Assembly (NCBI RefSeq): GCF_013249065.1
Contig: NZ_JABRWQ010000001.1
Span: 62,001 to 126,000, forward strand
Origin: Winogradskyella litoriviva
GTDB lineage: Bacteria; Bacteroidota; Bacteroidia; Flavobacteriales; Flavobacteriaceae
DNA: 64,000 bases
Reading direction: 5' to 3'
The notes under the pieces were generated by a model. It made no database searches. It was not told the origin of the DNA and saw only the letters and a program-made list of their open reading frames with translations. Below, piece by piece: positions 42,428 through 51,809 of this stretch. The stretch's first letter is position 1. Every line of letters starts with the position of its first letter. Both the position numbers and the translations under genes were made by a program.

Positions 42428-42511
42428 TGTTGTAGAAAAAAAAAGCCTAATAAAATAAATTCGCACTTTATTACGTAAAACAAAATTACCTTAAAGTATA
42501 ACCTAAAAAGA

Positions 42512-42529
42512 TTCCTGTTTTCGCAGGAA
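42512..42529. repeat. Short hairpin just before the engB start
   Basis: TTCCTG-TTTTCG-CAGGAA, 5 bp before the engB ATG. It belongs to the ATTCCTG/CAGGAAT type of palindrome seen between mraY and murD. At this position it could affect ribosome access to engB. Confidence 0.5.
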
Positions 42530-42534
42530 GTACT

Positions 42535-43149
42535 ATGAAAATTAAATCAGCTGAATTTGTAGTTAGTAATTCTGAAGTAGAAAAGTGTCCTAAAAACCAA
42601 CTACCAGAATACGCCTTTATTGGTCGAAGTAATGTTGGAAAATCTTCATTAATTAACATGCTTACTGACCGAAAAAGTTTAGCTAAAACCTCTGGACGAC
42701 CAGGAAAAACACAACTCATTAACCATTTTTTAATCAATAAAAATTGGTACTTAGTAGATTTACCTGGTTACGGTTATGCACGTGTTTCTAAATCTTCTAA
42801 GAAGAAATTTCAGAAATTTATTACTAATTATTTTGAGCAACGTCAACAATTGGTTTCTGCATTTGTTTTGGTTGACATTAGACATAAACCTCAGCCTATA
42901 GATTTAGAGTTTATGCAATATTTGGGAGAAAGTGGGATTCCGTTTGCTATTATTTTCACCAAAGCAGATAAATTGAAACCTAAAGCCATTGAAAAACACG
43001 TGGAGGATTACTGTGAAATGTTACTTAAAACTTGGGAAGAATTACCGCCTCATTTTATTACCTCTTCTTCTAAAGGCATTGGACAAGAAGACGTTTTAGA
43101 ATTTATTGGAAGCACTAATGATGAGATTGAACAACTTAAATCTAATTAA
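42535..43149 (+). CDS. engB: Ribosome biogenesis GTP-binding protein EngB (YsxC/YihA)
   Basis: EngB is an essential small GTPase for assembly of the large ribosomal subunit. The 204-residue product has the G1 loop GRSNVGKSS (residues 32-40), the conserved SGRPGKTQ, the G3 motif DLPGYG and the G4 motif TKADK, in normal spacing. It is convergent with the ABC permease gene; the two stop codons share the bases TTAA. Confidence 0.96.
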   Translation: MKIKSAEFVVSNSEVEKCPKNQLPEYAFIGRSNVGKSSLINMLTDRKSLAKTSGRPGKTQLINHFLINKNWYLVDLPGYGYARVSKSSKKKFQKFITNYFEQRQQLVSAFVLVDIRHKPQPIDLEFMQYLGESGIPFAIIFTKADKLKPKAIEKHVEDYCEMLLKTWEELPPHFITSSSKGIGQEDVLEFIGSTNDEIEQLKSN

Positions 43150-44240
43150 GTCTTAACATCCAAAGCATCTCTTAACGCATTACCAACCAACATAAAAGCC
43201 ATTACCAGCAACATAATACAAAACCCTGGGATTAAGGCTAAATACGGTTTACCTAAAATAATATAATTGTAGTGATCTTTTATCATTGCTCCCCAACTTG
43301 CCATTGGTGGTTGTGCTCCGATCCCTAAAAAACTCAAGCCGCTTTCTATTAATATCGCAGCGGCAAAGTTAGCCGCAGAAATCACAATCAAAGGTCCAAA
43401 AATATTAGGCAATATGTGTTTTGTGATTATTCTGTAGTCATTATAACCTAAAGCTCTTGCTGCCGTTACGTATTGCATTTCTTTGGCGCTGATAATTTGT
43501 CCACGTACTACTCTTGCAACTTCTACCCACATAGTTAAACCGACTGCTATAAATACTTGCCAAAAGCCTTTTCCTAATGCCAAGGTGATAGCAATAACTA
43601 ATAATAGAGTAGGAATTGACCATGTAATATTAATTATCCACATAATAAAGGCATCTACTTTTCCACCATAATAACCAGCTAAGCTTCCAAATAAAAGTCC
43701 GACGATTAATGAAATAAAAACAGCTACAAAACCAATAAAAAATGAAATTCTAGAACCTATTAACACACGACTTAAATAATCTCTTCCGTATTTATCTGTA
43801 CCAAACTCAAAACTTCTAAGCTCTATATAATTTTTATAATTTGAATTTGGGAAACGTGATAAGTCAATTTGTTTTTCTAAACCTTTTAGGCCATCTGAAG
43901 CATATTCAGTATATGATAATATGTTATTATTTACTTCATAAGACTGAATAGGAATTTCGGTATCTGTATTGTTTTTTCCGAAGAATAATTTTGAGAAGAA
44001 ATTTTGATTTGATTCAATTCCAGAAGGAATAGTTAGCATTTGCACATCGAAACCAGGTGATTTAGAATGAATTGACAAATGCATTTGATTTGCATTTTTT
44101 GAAGCATCTGGCGCAAACAAATAGGCGAATATTGAAATGAGTCCGATACAAACAATAATTCCCAAACTGAAAACGCCCCAAAAGTTCTTTTTAAACTTTT
44201 GAAGCGCCAATTTTGTTAGTGAATTATTCTGATAACTCAT
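43146..44240 (-). CDS. ABC transporter permease, DppC/OppC type
   Basis: A 364-residue inner-membrane permease. An N-terminal membrane segment (residues about 20-40) and a periplasmic domain of about 100 residues come first, then the BPD_transp_1 domain with five or six segments (YGRDYLSRVLIGSRISFFIG, and the EAA-like loop YVTAARALGYNDYRIITKHILPN). The C-terminus LVGNALRDALDVKT is typical of DppC/OppC. Partners (DppB, ATPases, binding protein) are not next to it, so the substrate, probably peptides, is uncertain. It follows the protease gene by 5 bp. Confidence 0.92.
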   Translation of the reverse strand: MSYQNNSLTKLALQKFKKNFWGVFSLGIIVCIGLISIFAYLFAPDASKNANQMHLSIHSKSPGFDVQMLTIPSGIESNQNFFSKLFFGKNNTDTEIPIQSYEVNNNILSYTEYASDGLKGLEKQIDLSRFPNSNYKNYIELRSFEFGTDKYGRDYLSRVLIGSRISFFIGFVAVFISLIVGLLFGSLAGYYGGKVDAFIMWIINITWSIPTLLLVIAITLALGKGFWQVFIAVGLTMWVEVARVVRGQIISAKEMQYVTAARALGYNDYRIITKHILPNIFGPLIVISAANFAAAILIESGLSFLGIGAQPPMASWGAMIKDHYNYIILGKPYLALIPGFCIMLLVMAFMLVGNALRDALDVKT

Positions 44241-44245
44241 TATTA

Positions 44246-46411
44246 CTAATCCTGTACAGAATTAATCATAGTGCTTTTAATTCCGTAAGACACTTTTAAA
44301 TCGTGCAAAACATTTATTGCTTCCTCTACATAAACATCTTTTGCTAAACTTAAATGCCATCTGTCACGTTTCTCTTTTAATATAGTGTCTTTATCCATTA
44401 ACTTTAATTCGTAGGGTAAAGAATTAAATGTTAAGTCCGTTTTATACTCAGAAAGCTTAGAGAACCGCTTTGCTTCTTCCTCATTAATTTGCATTTCCTT
44501 TTTGTATTCTTCATAATTTAAAGAATATGTTTCTCTATCTCTAATTTTTTTAACCCATTGTGCATTAGCATCAATCAGTTTTAGTTGCTCATTTGCTGCC
44601 ATACGAGCTTTACTTTTATTTATAGTAGCTTCATAATCAAAATAATTTTGCCATTCTTTGTAATCAGCTGCATCAATTTTATCCCAAGGTAACGGGTTAT
44701 CTTGATCCTTTTCTCCTATATCAATATAGCTATAACGGTCTGGAACAACCACATCACTCTTAACACCTTCTAACTGTGTAGAACCACCATTAATTCTATA
44801 GAATTTTTGAGTAGTAAATTTAAGTGCTCCCATATCTCCATTGGTATTATTTCTTACCATACGGTTTAAATCGAAAACAGTTTGTACCGTTCCTTTACCA
44901 TAAGTTTGCTTACTTCCAATAATAATTCCTCGTTTATAATCTTGCATTGCTGCAGCTAAAATTTCTGAAGCTGAAGCAGATAGTTCGTTAACTAAAATTA
45001 CTAAAGGACCATCCCAAACAATAGATTTATCTTTATCTCTTAATACTTCTTTAGCACTTCCGGTTTCTCTTACTTGCACAACAGGCCCTTCTTCAATAAA
45101 CAAACCTGCAATATCTACCACAGTTTGTAAAGAACCGCCTCCATTATTTCGTAAGTCCATTACAAGTCCTTCAACACCTTCTTGTTTTAATCTTATAATT
45201 TCTTGTTTAATATCTGAAGCTGCATTACGTTTGTTATAGTCTTCAAAATTGATATAAAACTTTGGAAGATTAATGAGTCCAAATTTCTTTCCATCCTTTT
45301 CAACAATAGAAGATTTGGCATAAGTTTCTTCAAGCTCAACTATATCTCTTTTAATTGAAATATCTTGTATGGTTCCATCTACCTTTTTCAATGTTAAAGT
45401 TACTACAGTTCCTTTTGGTCCTTTTATAAACTTAATAGCATCATCTAAGCGCATACCTACAACGTTTAGTGCTTCTTCTTCATCTTCTTGTTTCACTTTA
45501 AGAATTTGATCACCAACTTCTAATTCATTAGCTCTCCATGCAGGTCCACCACTAATAATTTCGTTAACCATAATGCCATCGACTTTCTTCTGTAGTCTTG
45601 CTCCAATACCTTCAAATTTTCCAGAAATATCTCTATCAAAACGCTCTTTATCTTCTGGTGCAAAATAAAAAGTGTGTGGATCAAACTCTTCTACTATGGC
45701 ATTGATATATACAGAAAACCAATCTTCGCGTCTTCTATCTTCTATATAATCATATAGTTCATCTAATGATTTTTTAGTTGCTTCTCTTGCATCAGATTCT
45801 AATTCTTTATTTGATTTTTTAACCTTGGCCTTTTTATTAACCGATTTTTCTTCAGAATCTGTAGATGCTTTAGAATCTAAATCTAATTGTGCAATTCCAT
45901 CGTCATAATTAGCAATGGTAGAAAATTTAAGTTGAAGTCTCCAACGCTCATTCATCTCTTTCTTACTATTAACATAGGTCAGTTTCTCGTAATCCGCTGA
46001 ATAATCTTCATCTACCGAAAAATCAAATGGCTTCTCTAGAATCTTAGTATAAATCACCTTTGACTCAGCTATACGTTGTAATAAACGGTTATGCGTTAGA
46101 TTGAAAAAAGACAAATCATAAGCCAAAATTTCATCATCAATTTTATTTTTATATGCTTCAAATTCTTTTATATCAGAAGCATAAAAATAACGTTTAAACG
46201 GATCTATATTATCTAAATAAGATTCGAAAACATTAGATGAAAAATCATCATTTATATCTTTTGGGTCAAAATGACCTTGATCTAAAAGATACGTTATTAA
46301 CTGAATTAATAATTTATCCTTGTCTGGATCCTCAAACTTTTTACTTGTAAAACTACATGAAGCAAATGCAATTAATAATGCTAGTAGTAAAAACTTATAA
46401 TTCCCTCTCAT
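44246..46411 (-). CDS. Carboxy-terminal processing (tail-specific) protease, S41
   Basis: A 721-residue periplasmic serine protease of the Prc/Tsp type. The N-terminus is a lipoprotein-like signal (FLLLALLIAFASC, Cys20). A PDZ domain (about 285-370, ARLQKKVDGIMVNEIISGG) is followed by the S41 catalytic domain with VMDLRNNGGGSL, the Ser motif NELSASASEILAAAMQDY and the Lys in IGSKQTYGKGTVQ. A C-terminal DUF3340-type extension closes it. It should trim or degrade periplasmic proteins from the C-terminus. Confidence 0.95.
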   Translation of the reverse strand: MRGNYKFLLLALLIAFASCSFTSKKFEDPDKDKLLIQLITYLLDQGHFDPKDINDDFSSNVFESYLDNIDPFKRYFYASDIKEFEAYKNKIDDEILAYDLSFFNLTHNRLLQRIAESKVIYTKILEKPFDFSVDEDYSADYEKLTYVNSKKEMNERWRLQLKFSTIANYDDGIAQLDLDSKASTDSEEKSVNKKAKVKKSNKELESDAREATKKSLDELYDYIEDRRREDWFSVYINAIVEEFDPHTFYFAPEDKERFDRDISGKFEGIGARLQKKVDGIMVNEIISGGPAWRANELEVGDQILKVKQEDEEEALNVVGMRLDDAIKFIKGPKGTVVTLTLKKVDGTIQDISIKRDIVELEETYAKSSIVEKDGKKFGLINLPKFYINFEDYNKRNAASDIKQEIIRLKQEGVEGLVMDLRNNGGGSLQTVVDIAGLFIEEGPVVQVRETGSAKEVLRDKDKSIVWDGPLVILVNELSASASEILAAAMQDYKRGIIIGSKQTYGKGTVQTVFDLNRMVRNNTNGDMGALKFTTQKFYRINGGSTQLEGVKSDVVVPDRYSYIDIGEKDQDNPLPWDKIDAADYKEWQNYFDYEATINKSKARMAANEQLKLIDANAQWVKKIRDRETYSLNYEEYKKEMQINEEEAKRFSKLSEYKTDLTFNSLPYELKLMDKDTILKEKRDRWHLSLAKDVYVEEAINVLHDLKVSYGIKSTMINSVQD

Positions 46412-46664
46412 TTTTTCTTTTTTATTTATTTGTAGGTAAAAATGTGTATGCCATCCTTTTTCATTCTTTAGTTGAAAACAACAATATGGCTCAATCCATT
46501 TTTATTTTTTTATTAACCTTTAATAGGTTTTCAATTTTTCACTAAAATAGAAGAAAAAACCGTGCCATAAAAAAACATGACACTAATTTTTTGTTAAACC
46601 AACAAATACAAACATAACAAACCCTTTTTTATTATTTTTACAATTCATTTAAATAAACTACCAT

Positions 46665-47438
46665 ATGCCAAAACGCCCTCTAATTTTAGTGACTAATGAT
46701 GATGGTATCACAGCTCCAGGAATTAGAACCTTAATTTCTGTTATGAACACCATAGGCGATGTTGTTGTGGTTGCTCCAGACAGTCCACAAAGCGCCATGG
46801 GACATGCCATTACCATCAATTCTACTTTACACATGGAAAAAGTAACAATTGACGGCAAACAACCAGAATATAGTTGTTCTGGCACACCAGCAGATTGTGT
46901 AAAACTAGCTGTAAATGAAATTTTAGAAAGACGACCAGATATTTGTGTTTCTGGCATTAATCATGGTTCAAATTCTTCTATAAACGTTATTTATTCTGGC
47001 ACAATGAGTGCAGCCTTAGAAGCTGGCATTGAAGGCATACCAGCCATTGGATTTTCACTTTTAGATTACAATTGGAATGCAAATTTTGAGCATTGCACAT
47101 CTTTTATTGAAACGATAACAAGACAAGTTTTAGAACATGGCTTACCAGATGGTGTTGTTTTAAATGTTAATCTGCCGAATCTAGAAAAAAAAGCCATAAA
47201 AGGAATTAAAATCTGCCGACAAGCTAAAGCCAATTGGAAAGAAGAATTTGACAAACGCACCAACCCAATGGGACGCGATTACTACTGGTTAACAGGAAAA
47301 TTTGTAAATATGGACCAAGGAGAGGACACAGATGAATGGGCTTTAAAACATGGATATGTTTCAGTTGTACCAGTACATTTTGACTTAACGGCTCATCACA
47401 CCATTCAGAAACTGAATACTTGGAAACTGAATCCGTAA
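46665..47438 (+). CDS. surE: 5'/3'-nucleotidase SurE
   Basis: SurE removes phosphate from nucleoside 5'- and 3'-monophosphates using a divalent metal. The 257-residue product carries the metal site NDDG (residues 11-14, VTNDDGITAPGI), APDSPQSAMGHAIT, SCSGTPADCVKL and SGINHGSNSS, all family signatures. It lies 18 bp upstream of lpxB, so the two probably share a transcript. Confidence 0.96.
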   Translation: MPKRPLILVTNDDGITAPGIRTLISVMNTIGDVVVVAPDSPQSAMGHAITINSTLHMEKVTIDGKQPEYSCSGTPADCVKLAVNEILERRPDICVSGINHGSNSSINVIYSGTMSAALEAGIEGIPAIGFSLLDYNWNANFEHCTSFIETITRQVLEHGLPDGVVLNVNLPNLEKKAIKGIKICRQAKANWKEEFDKRTNPMGRDYYWLTGKFVNMDQGEDTDEWALKHGYVSVVPVHFDLTAHHTIQKLNTWKLNP

Positions 47439-47455
47439 AAAAGACTTAAAACCAC

Positions 47456-48577
47456 ATGAAATATTATATCATTTCTGGAGAAGCTTCAGGCGATTTACAT
47501 GGTTCTAACCTTATGAAAGCATTGTTTAAACAAGACAAACAAGCTGACATAAGATTTTGGGGAGGCGACCTTATGCAAAGCGTTGGAGGCGAAATGGTAA
47601 TGCATTACAAGGAACGTCAATTTATGGGTTTTGCGGAAGTGATTCTAAATCTTAGAAAAGTTTTAGGACACATGAAATTTTGCAAAACTGATATTGAAAA
47701 GTTTAAACCTGATGTTATAATTTTTATTGACAATTCCGGATTTAATCTTAGAATCGCAAAATGGGCAAAAGCACTAAATTATAAAACTCATTATTACATT
47801 TCCCCTCAAGTTTGGGCCTCTAGAGCCAGTAGAGTTGAAAATATAAAACGAGATATAGATGCCATGTATTGCATTCTTCCTTTTGAAAAGGAGTTTTACA
47901 AAAAGTATGATTATGATGTTAATTTTGTTGGTCACCCTTTAATTGATGCCATTGCAGATAGACCTCAAGTTGATGAACAAAGCTTTAGAAAAGAGCATAA
48001 TCTTAGCGACCAACCTATTATTGCTTTACTTCCTGGAAGTCGCAAACAAGAAATTACAAAAATGCTTGGTGTTATGCTGAGTTTGGTAGATGATTTTAAA
48101 GATTATCAGTTTGTTATTGCAGGTGCACCTAGTCAGGATTTTGAATTTTACAAAACCTTTATAAAGAAAACTAATATTAAGTTTATATCCAATAAAACTT
48201 ATGATTTACTCAGTATTTCATCAGCTGCCTTAGTCACTTCTGGCACCGCAACTTTAGAAACAGCATTATTTAAAGTTCCGCAAGTTGTGTGTTATAAGGC
48301 TAGCTCTATTTCTTATCAAATTGCAAAACGAATAATTACATTAAAATATATTTCTTTGGTAAACTTAATTATGGATAAGGAAGTTGTAACGGAATTAATT
48401 CAGGGCGACTTAAACAAAAAACGACTTAAAAAAGAACTAAATGCCATTTTAAATACCGAAAAAAGAGACCAACTATTCTTAAATTATTATGAATTAGAAA
48501 AAAAACTTGGAGGACAAGGTGCTAGTGAAAATACCGCTAAGTTGATTTATGATGCTGTGAAAACAGCTGAAGACTAA
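47456..48577 (+). CDS. lpxB: Lipid-A-disaccharide synthase LpxB
   Basis: LpxB joins UDP-diacylglucosamine with lipid X to form the lipid A disaccharide. The 373-residue GT19 enzyme has ISGEASGDLHGSNL (residues 5-18), FWGGDLMQSVGG, ISPQVWASRASRVENI, LLPGSRKQEI and the donor-site TSGTATLETALFKVPQVVCYK. All are conserved. It sits between surE and an NlpC/P60 gene, spaced by about 18 bp on each side, so the three form one probable operon leading into comEC. Confidence 0.96.
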   Translation: MKYYIISGEASGDLHGSNLMKALFKQDKQADIRFWGGDLMQSVGGEMVMHYKERQFMGFAEVILNLRKVLGHMKFCKTDIEKFKPDVIIFIDNSGFNLRIAKWAKALNYKTHYYISPQVWASRASRVENIKRDIDAMYCILPFEKEFYKKYDYDVNFVGHPLIDAIADRPQVDEQSFRKEHNLSDQPIIALLPGSRKQEITKMLGVMLSLVDDFKDYQFVIAGAPSQDFEFYKTFIKKTNIKFISNKTYDLLSISSAALVTSGTATLETALFKVPQVVCYKASSISYQIAKRIITLKYISLVNLIMDKEVVTELIQGDLNKKRLKKELNAILNTEKRDQLFLNYYELEKKLGGQGASENTAKLIYDAVKTAED

Positions 48578-48595
48578 AAAGAATCATTATTATAA

Positions 48596-49105
48596 ATGAA
48601 GAGACTATTACCTTTAATATTACTACTTTTAATTGCAACTAGCTGCAAATCAAAAAAAACAGCTTCTAGTAAAAAAAGACAAACCCACAACGTTAAAGTA
48701 AAAACGACAGAAAAAGCGTCTAAAGAAGCTGAATCAATTGTGAAATATGCCAAAACTTTTGACGGTACGCGTTATAAATATGGTGGAACTACAAAAAAAG
48801 GTATGGATTGTTCCGGCTTAATTTTTACAAGTTACAAAAAACATAATGTCATCTTACCTAGAACTACATCTGGATTAAAAAGCACAGGAGATTGGATAGA
48901 TGTAAAAGAAGTTAATGTTGGTGACTTGGTGTTTTTTGCTACAAAAAAGAATAGCCGTAAAGTAAATCACGTTGGCATTGTTACAAGCGTAAGAACCGGA
49001 AATGTAGAATTTATACATGCCTCTAGCAGTAGAGGTGTTATGATATCGTCGCTAGCAGAAAAGTATTGGTATTTCTCTTTTGTGCAAGCCAGACGCGTTT
49101 TGTAA
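48596..49105 (+). CDS. NlpC/P60 family lipoprotein (C40 peptidase)
   Basis: A 169-residue lipoprotein with signal LLLLLIATSC (Cys17) and a Lys-rich stretch, then an NlpC/P60 domain. The catalytic Cys is in MDCSGLIFTSY, the His in NHVGIVTS and the third residue in the EFIHASSS strand. Such enzymes cut peptidoglycan stem peptides between D-Glu and meso-DAP. The domain is minimal and has no extra binding domain. Membrane or outer-membrane attachment through the lipid is inferred. Confidence 0.93.
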   Translation: MKRLLPLILLLLIATSCKSKKTASSKKRQTHNVKVKTTEKASKEAESIVKYAKTFDGTRYKYGGTTKKGMDCSGLIFTSYKKHNVILPRTTSGLKSTGDWIDVKEVNVGDLVFFATKKNSRKVNHVGIVTSVRTGNVEFIHASSSRGVMISSLAEKYWYFSFVQARRVL

Positions 49106-49137
49106 ACCCTTTTTTATTATATTAGTAACTCATTATC

Positions 49138-51168
49138 ATGAAGTTACTAAATTTTACCTTTATAAAGCTGACCTTTTGCTTGGTCATCGGAATTATTTTA
49201 GCTCACTACTTAAAGCTAAATTTATATATCGTTTTATATTCTACTTTAGTTCTCGTTTCCGTAGTTGGTATTTATTCATTTCTCTTAAAATCTAAAATAT
49301 ATCGTTCACCACTTTTTGGAATTCTAGCCTTTTTTTCTATGGTTGGTGTTGGAATTGTCTCTTACCAACTTCAAGACGAAACTTTACACCCACAACATTA
49401 TACTAACTTAGAAACATCTAAAAATTACAATTCTTATATTTTAAAAATTGAAGAACGTTTAAAACCCGATGCTTATAACGACAAATATATTGTTGCCATA
49501 ACGTCAATGAATAATGCAAAAGCAACAGGTCATTTGTTGATTAATGTAAAACGCGATAGTCTCAAAGAAAAATTGAATTTAGATGATGTTTTCTATACAT
49601 CCGCAGCACTTACAGAGATTCAAAAACCACTTAACCCTTATCAATTTGATTACAGTCAATATTTAGAATTACAACAGGTTTATCAACAGTTATATTTAAA
49701 ACCGAATCATATCTTACAGCTTTCAAATGCTAAGACTACACTTTCTGGTTATGCTGATGCTTTGAGAACCAGGATAAATCTTAAACTAATTGAAGCTGGT
49801 TTTAAAGGTGATGAGCTTAGTATTATTAACGCCCTTTTACTTGGACAACGCCAAACCATTGATAAAACAATCTATAACAATTATGTGAATTCTGGTACAA
49901 TCCACATTTTAGCCATTTCAGGTTTACATATTGGTATTATTTTATGGATTCTTAATTTTATTTTCAGACCACTACTCTATTTAAAATATGGTCATTTTTT
50001 AAGACCTTTAATTTTAGTTACAATCCTTTGGAGTTTTGCAATAATTGCAGGATTATCTCCTTCTGTAACACGAGCTGTTACTATGTTTAGTATTATTAGT
50101 ATTGCCATGCACCTAAAGCGACCTACTAATATTTACAACACCTTAACACTTTCTGCTTTTGTGATTTTATTATTTAAACCTACTTTTTTATTTTCTGTAG
50201 GCTTCCAGATGAGTTATTTAGCTGTTTTAGGTATTGTTAGTGTACAACCCATTATTTATAGAATATGGAAACCTAAATATATAATTCTAGATAAATTATG
50301 GCAGATTTTTACTGTAACCTTAGCCGCACAAGCAGGTGTTGTGCCTATTAGCTTGTTCTATTTCCATCAATTTCCGGGCTTGTTTTTCATTTCTAATATT
50401 GTGGTGATTCCATTTTTAGGCGTAATTCTAGGTTTTGGATTAGTGATTATTGCACTCGCTTTAATTGGTTTTCTGCCACGACCTATTGTTTCTGTTTATA
50501 GCTATATCATTAAAAATTTAAACAATTTTATTGCTTGGGTAGCACAATTTGAAGACTTTTTATTTAGAGATATTCCGTTTACATTAACCCAAGTTCTTAT
50601 TACTTATATTATAATTATTGCTATTGTACAAGTTTATAAAACTCAAAGTTTTACATGGATAGCGGCAAGTCTAGTTGCCATACTTACACTTCAAGGGGTT
50701 TACTTTTATAATAAATATCAAACTCAGAATGACGAATTCATTGTTTTCAATAAGAATCGTTTTTCTATGATTGGAATAAAAAAAAATGAAGTATTAACCG
50801 TGTTTCATAATTTAGATTCTATTCATCTCGAATCAAATCATGCTATAAAAAATTATAAAGTTGGAAAATTCATAGATGTATTAGTCAGTGATAGTTTACA
50901 ATCCATTTATCAATATAAAGATAAAACTATTTTGACCATTGATAGCCTAGCGGTTTATAAGGGAATTACATTTAAGCCCAACTATATCTTATTACGAAAT
51001 TCTCCAAGACTTAATTTAAATAGACTAATAGATAGTTTAAAACCACAACAAATCATTGCTGATGCCAGTAATTACAAATCTTATCTAAAACGTTGGAAGG
51101 CTACTTGTGAGCATAAAAAAATCCCTTTCCATCAAACTAGGGAAAAGGGAGCATTTATTATTAAATAA
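49138..51168 (+). CDS. comEC: ComEC/Rec2 family DNA-uptake channel
   Basis: A 676-residue membrane protein. It begins with membrane segments and an extracellular DUF4131-type domain (LETSKNYNSYILKIEERLKP), then the competence domain (HILAISGLHIGIILWILNF, AGLSPSVTRAVTMFSII, SVGFQMSYLAVLGI), which forms the channel for single-stranded DNA in competent bacteria. The C-terminal 150 residues occupy the place of the metallo-beta-lactamase nuclease domain, but no HxHxDH motif is present. This suggests natural uptake or a related role without that nuclease. Its stop is 5 bp from a convergent gene. Confidence 0.92.
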   Translation: MKLLNFTFIKLTFCLVIGIILAHYLKLNLYIVLYSTLVLVSVVGIYSFLLKSKIYRSPLFGILAFFSMVGVGIVSYQLQDETLHPQHYTNLETSKNYNSYILKIEERLKPDAYNDKYIVAITSMNNAKATGHLLINVKRDSLKEKLNLDDVFYTSAALTEIQKPLNPYQFDYSQYLELQQVYQQLYLKPNHILQLSNAKTTLSGYADALRTRINLKLIEAGFKGDELSIINALLLGQRQTIDKTIYNNYVNSGTIHILAISGLHIGIILWILNFIFRPLLYLKYGHFLRPLILVTILWSFAIIAGLSPSVTRAVTMFSIISIAMHLKRPTNIYNTLTLSAFVILLFKPTFLFSVGFQMSYLAVLGIVSVQPIIYRIWKPKYIILDKLWQIFTVTLAAQAGVVPISLFYFHQFPGLFFISNIVVIPFLGVILGFGLVIIALALIGFLPRPIVSVYSYIIKNLNNFIAWVAQFEDFLFRDIPFTLTQVLITYIIIIAIVQVYKTQSFTWIAASLVAILTLQGVYFYNKYQTQNDEFIVFNKNRFSMIGIKKNEVLTVFHNLDSIHLESNHAIKNYKVGKFIDVLVSDSLQSIYQYKDKTILTIDSLAVYKGITFKPNYILLRNSPRLNLNRLIDSLKPQQIIADASNYKSYLKRWKATCEHKKIPFHQTREKGAFIIK

Positions 51169-51173
51169 TTATT

Positions 51174-51725
51174 TTATTCTTCAAACTCAGCTTCAAATGA
51201 TTTTACATATTCGCTAAATTGCTCTTGTGTTGTCATCTCCTTATACTTATCAGTTTCAAAAACTTTTAAGTATAATTCTAACTGCTGTGGTTTTAGATAG
51301 CCTTGAATTGGTGCAATGACATTACCTTCTTCATCAAAAAACACCATGGTAGGATACGCTTTTATCTGTAAAAACCTAGAAAATTCATGTACACTATTTC
51401 TTCTATTCGCTTTTGATGCATCGTAATTTGGATTTGCATAGGTATTATCTTTATATGTAATCTCTTCGTTACCTTCTGCATTAAACTTTACAGCATAGTA
51501 ATGCTCATTAATGTAAGCTGCTACATCTTCTTTTTGAAACGTATTTTTGTCTAACATTTTACAAGGTCCACACCAATTGGTATAAACATCCATAAAAATC
51601 TTTTTAGGTTCCTTCTTCTGAAGCTCTAATGCTTCTTCCATAGTTACCCAATTAATGTCTTGTGCTATTGCTGTTATTGAAAAAGCAAAAATTGCTATTA
51701 GTCCTAAAGTTATTTTTTTTATCAT
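51174..51725 (-). CDS. Secreted thioredoxin-like protein
   Basis: The 183-residue product has a signal peptide (LIAIFAFSITAIA-Q) and a thioredoxin-like domain of the DUF255/thioredoxin_7 type, with the redox motif CGPC (TNWCGPCKMLDKNTF) and the cis-Pro strand AYPTMVFFDEEGN. It should reduce or isomerise disulfides, or pass electrons, in the periplasm. It is last in a minus-strand series after two peptide transporters but is separated from them by a terminator. Confidence 0.92.
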   Translation of the reverse strand: MIKKITLGLIAIFAFSITAIAQDINWVTMEEALELQKKEPKKIFMDVYTNWCGPCKMLDKNTFQKEDVAAYINEHYYAVKFNAEGNEEITYKDNTYANPNYDASKANRRNSVHEFSRFLQIKAYPTMVFFDEEGNVIAPIQGYLKPQQLELYLKVFETDKYKEMTTQEQFSEYVKSFEAEFEE

Positions 51726-51760
51726 ACTAGATTTGTTGCAAATAATGAGCCGAACTTACA

Positions 51761-51788
51761 AAAAATGCTCCTAAAAAGGAGCATTTTT
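51761..51788. terminator. Terminator between the second POT gene and the thioredoxin-like gene
   Basis: AAAAATGCTCCT and AGGAGCATTTTT pair perfectly (12 bp) around AAAA. It lies 21 bp beyond the POT stop codon on the minus strand, where the T-run reads TTTTTTG. It should end the transporter transcript. Confidence 0.85.
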
Positions 51789-51809
51789 GATATTTTTAAC
51801 GGTTTCTGT

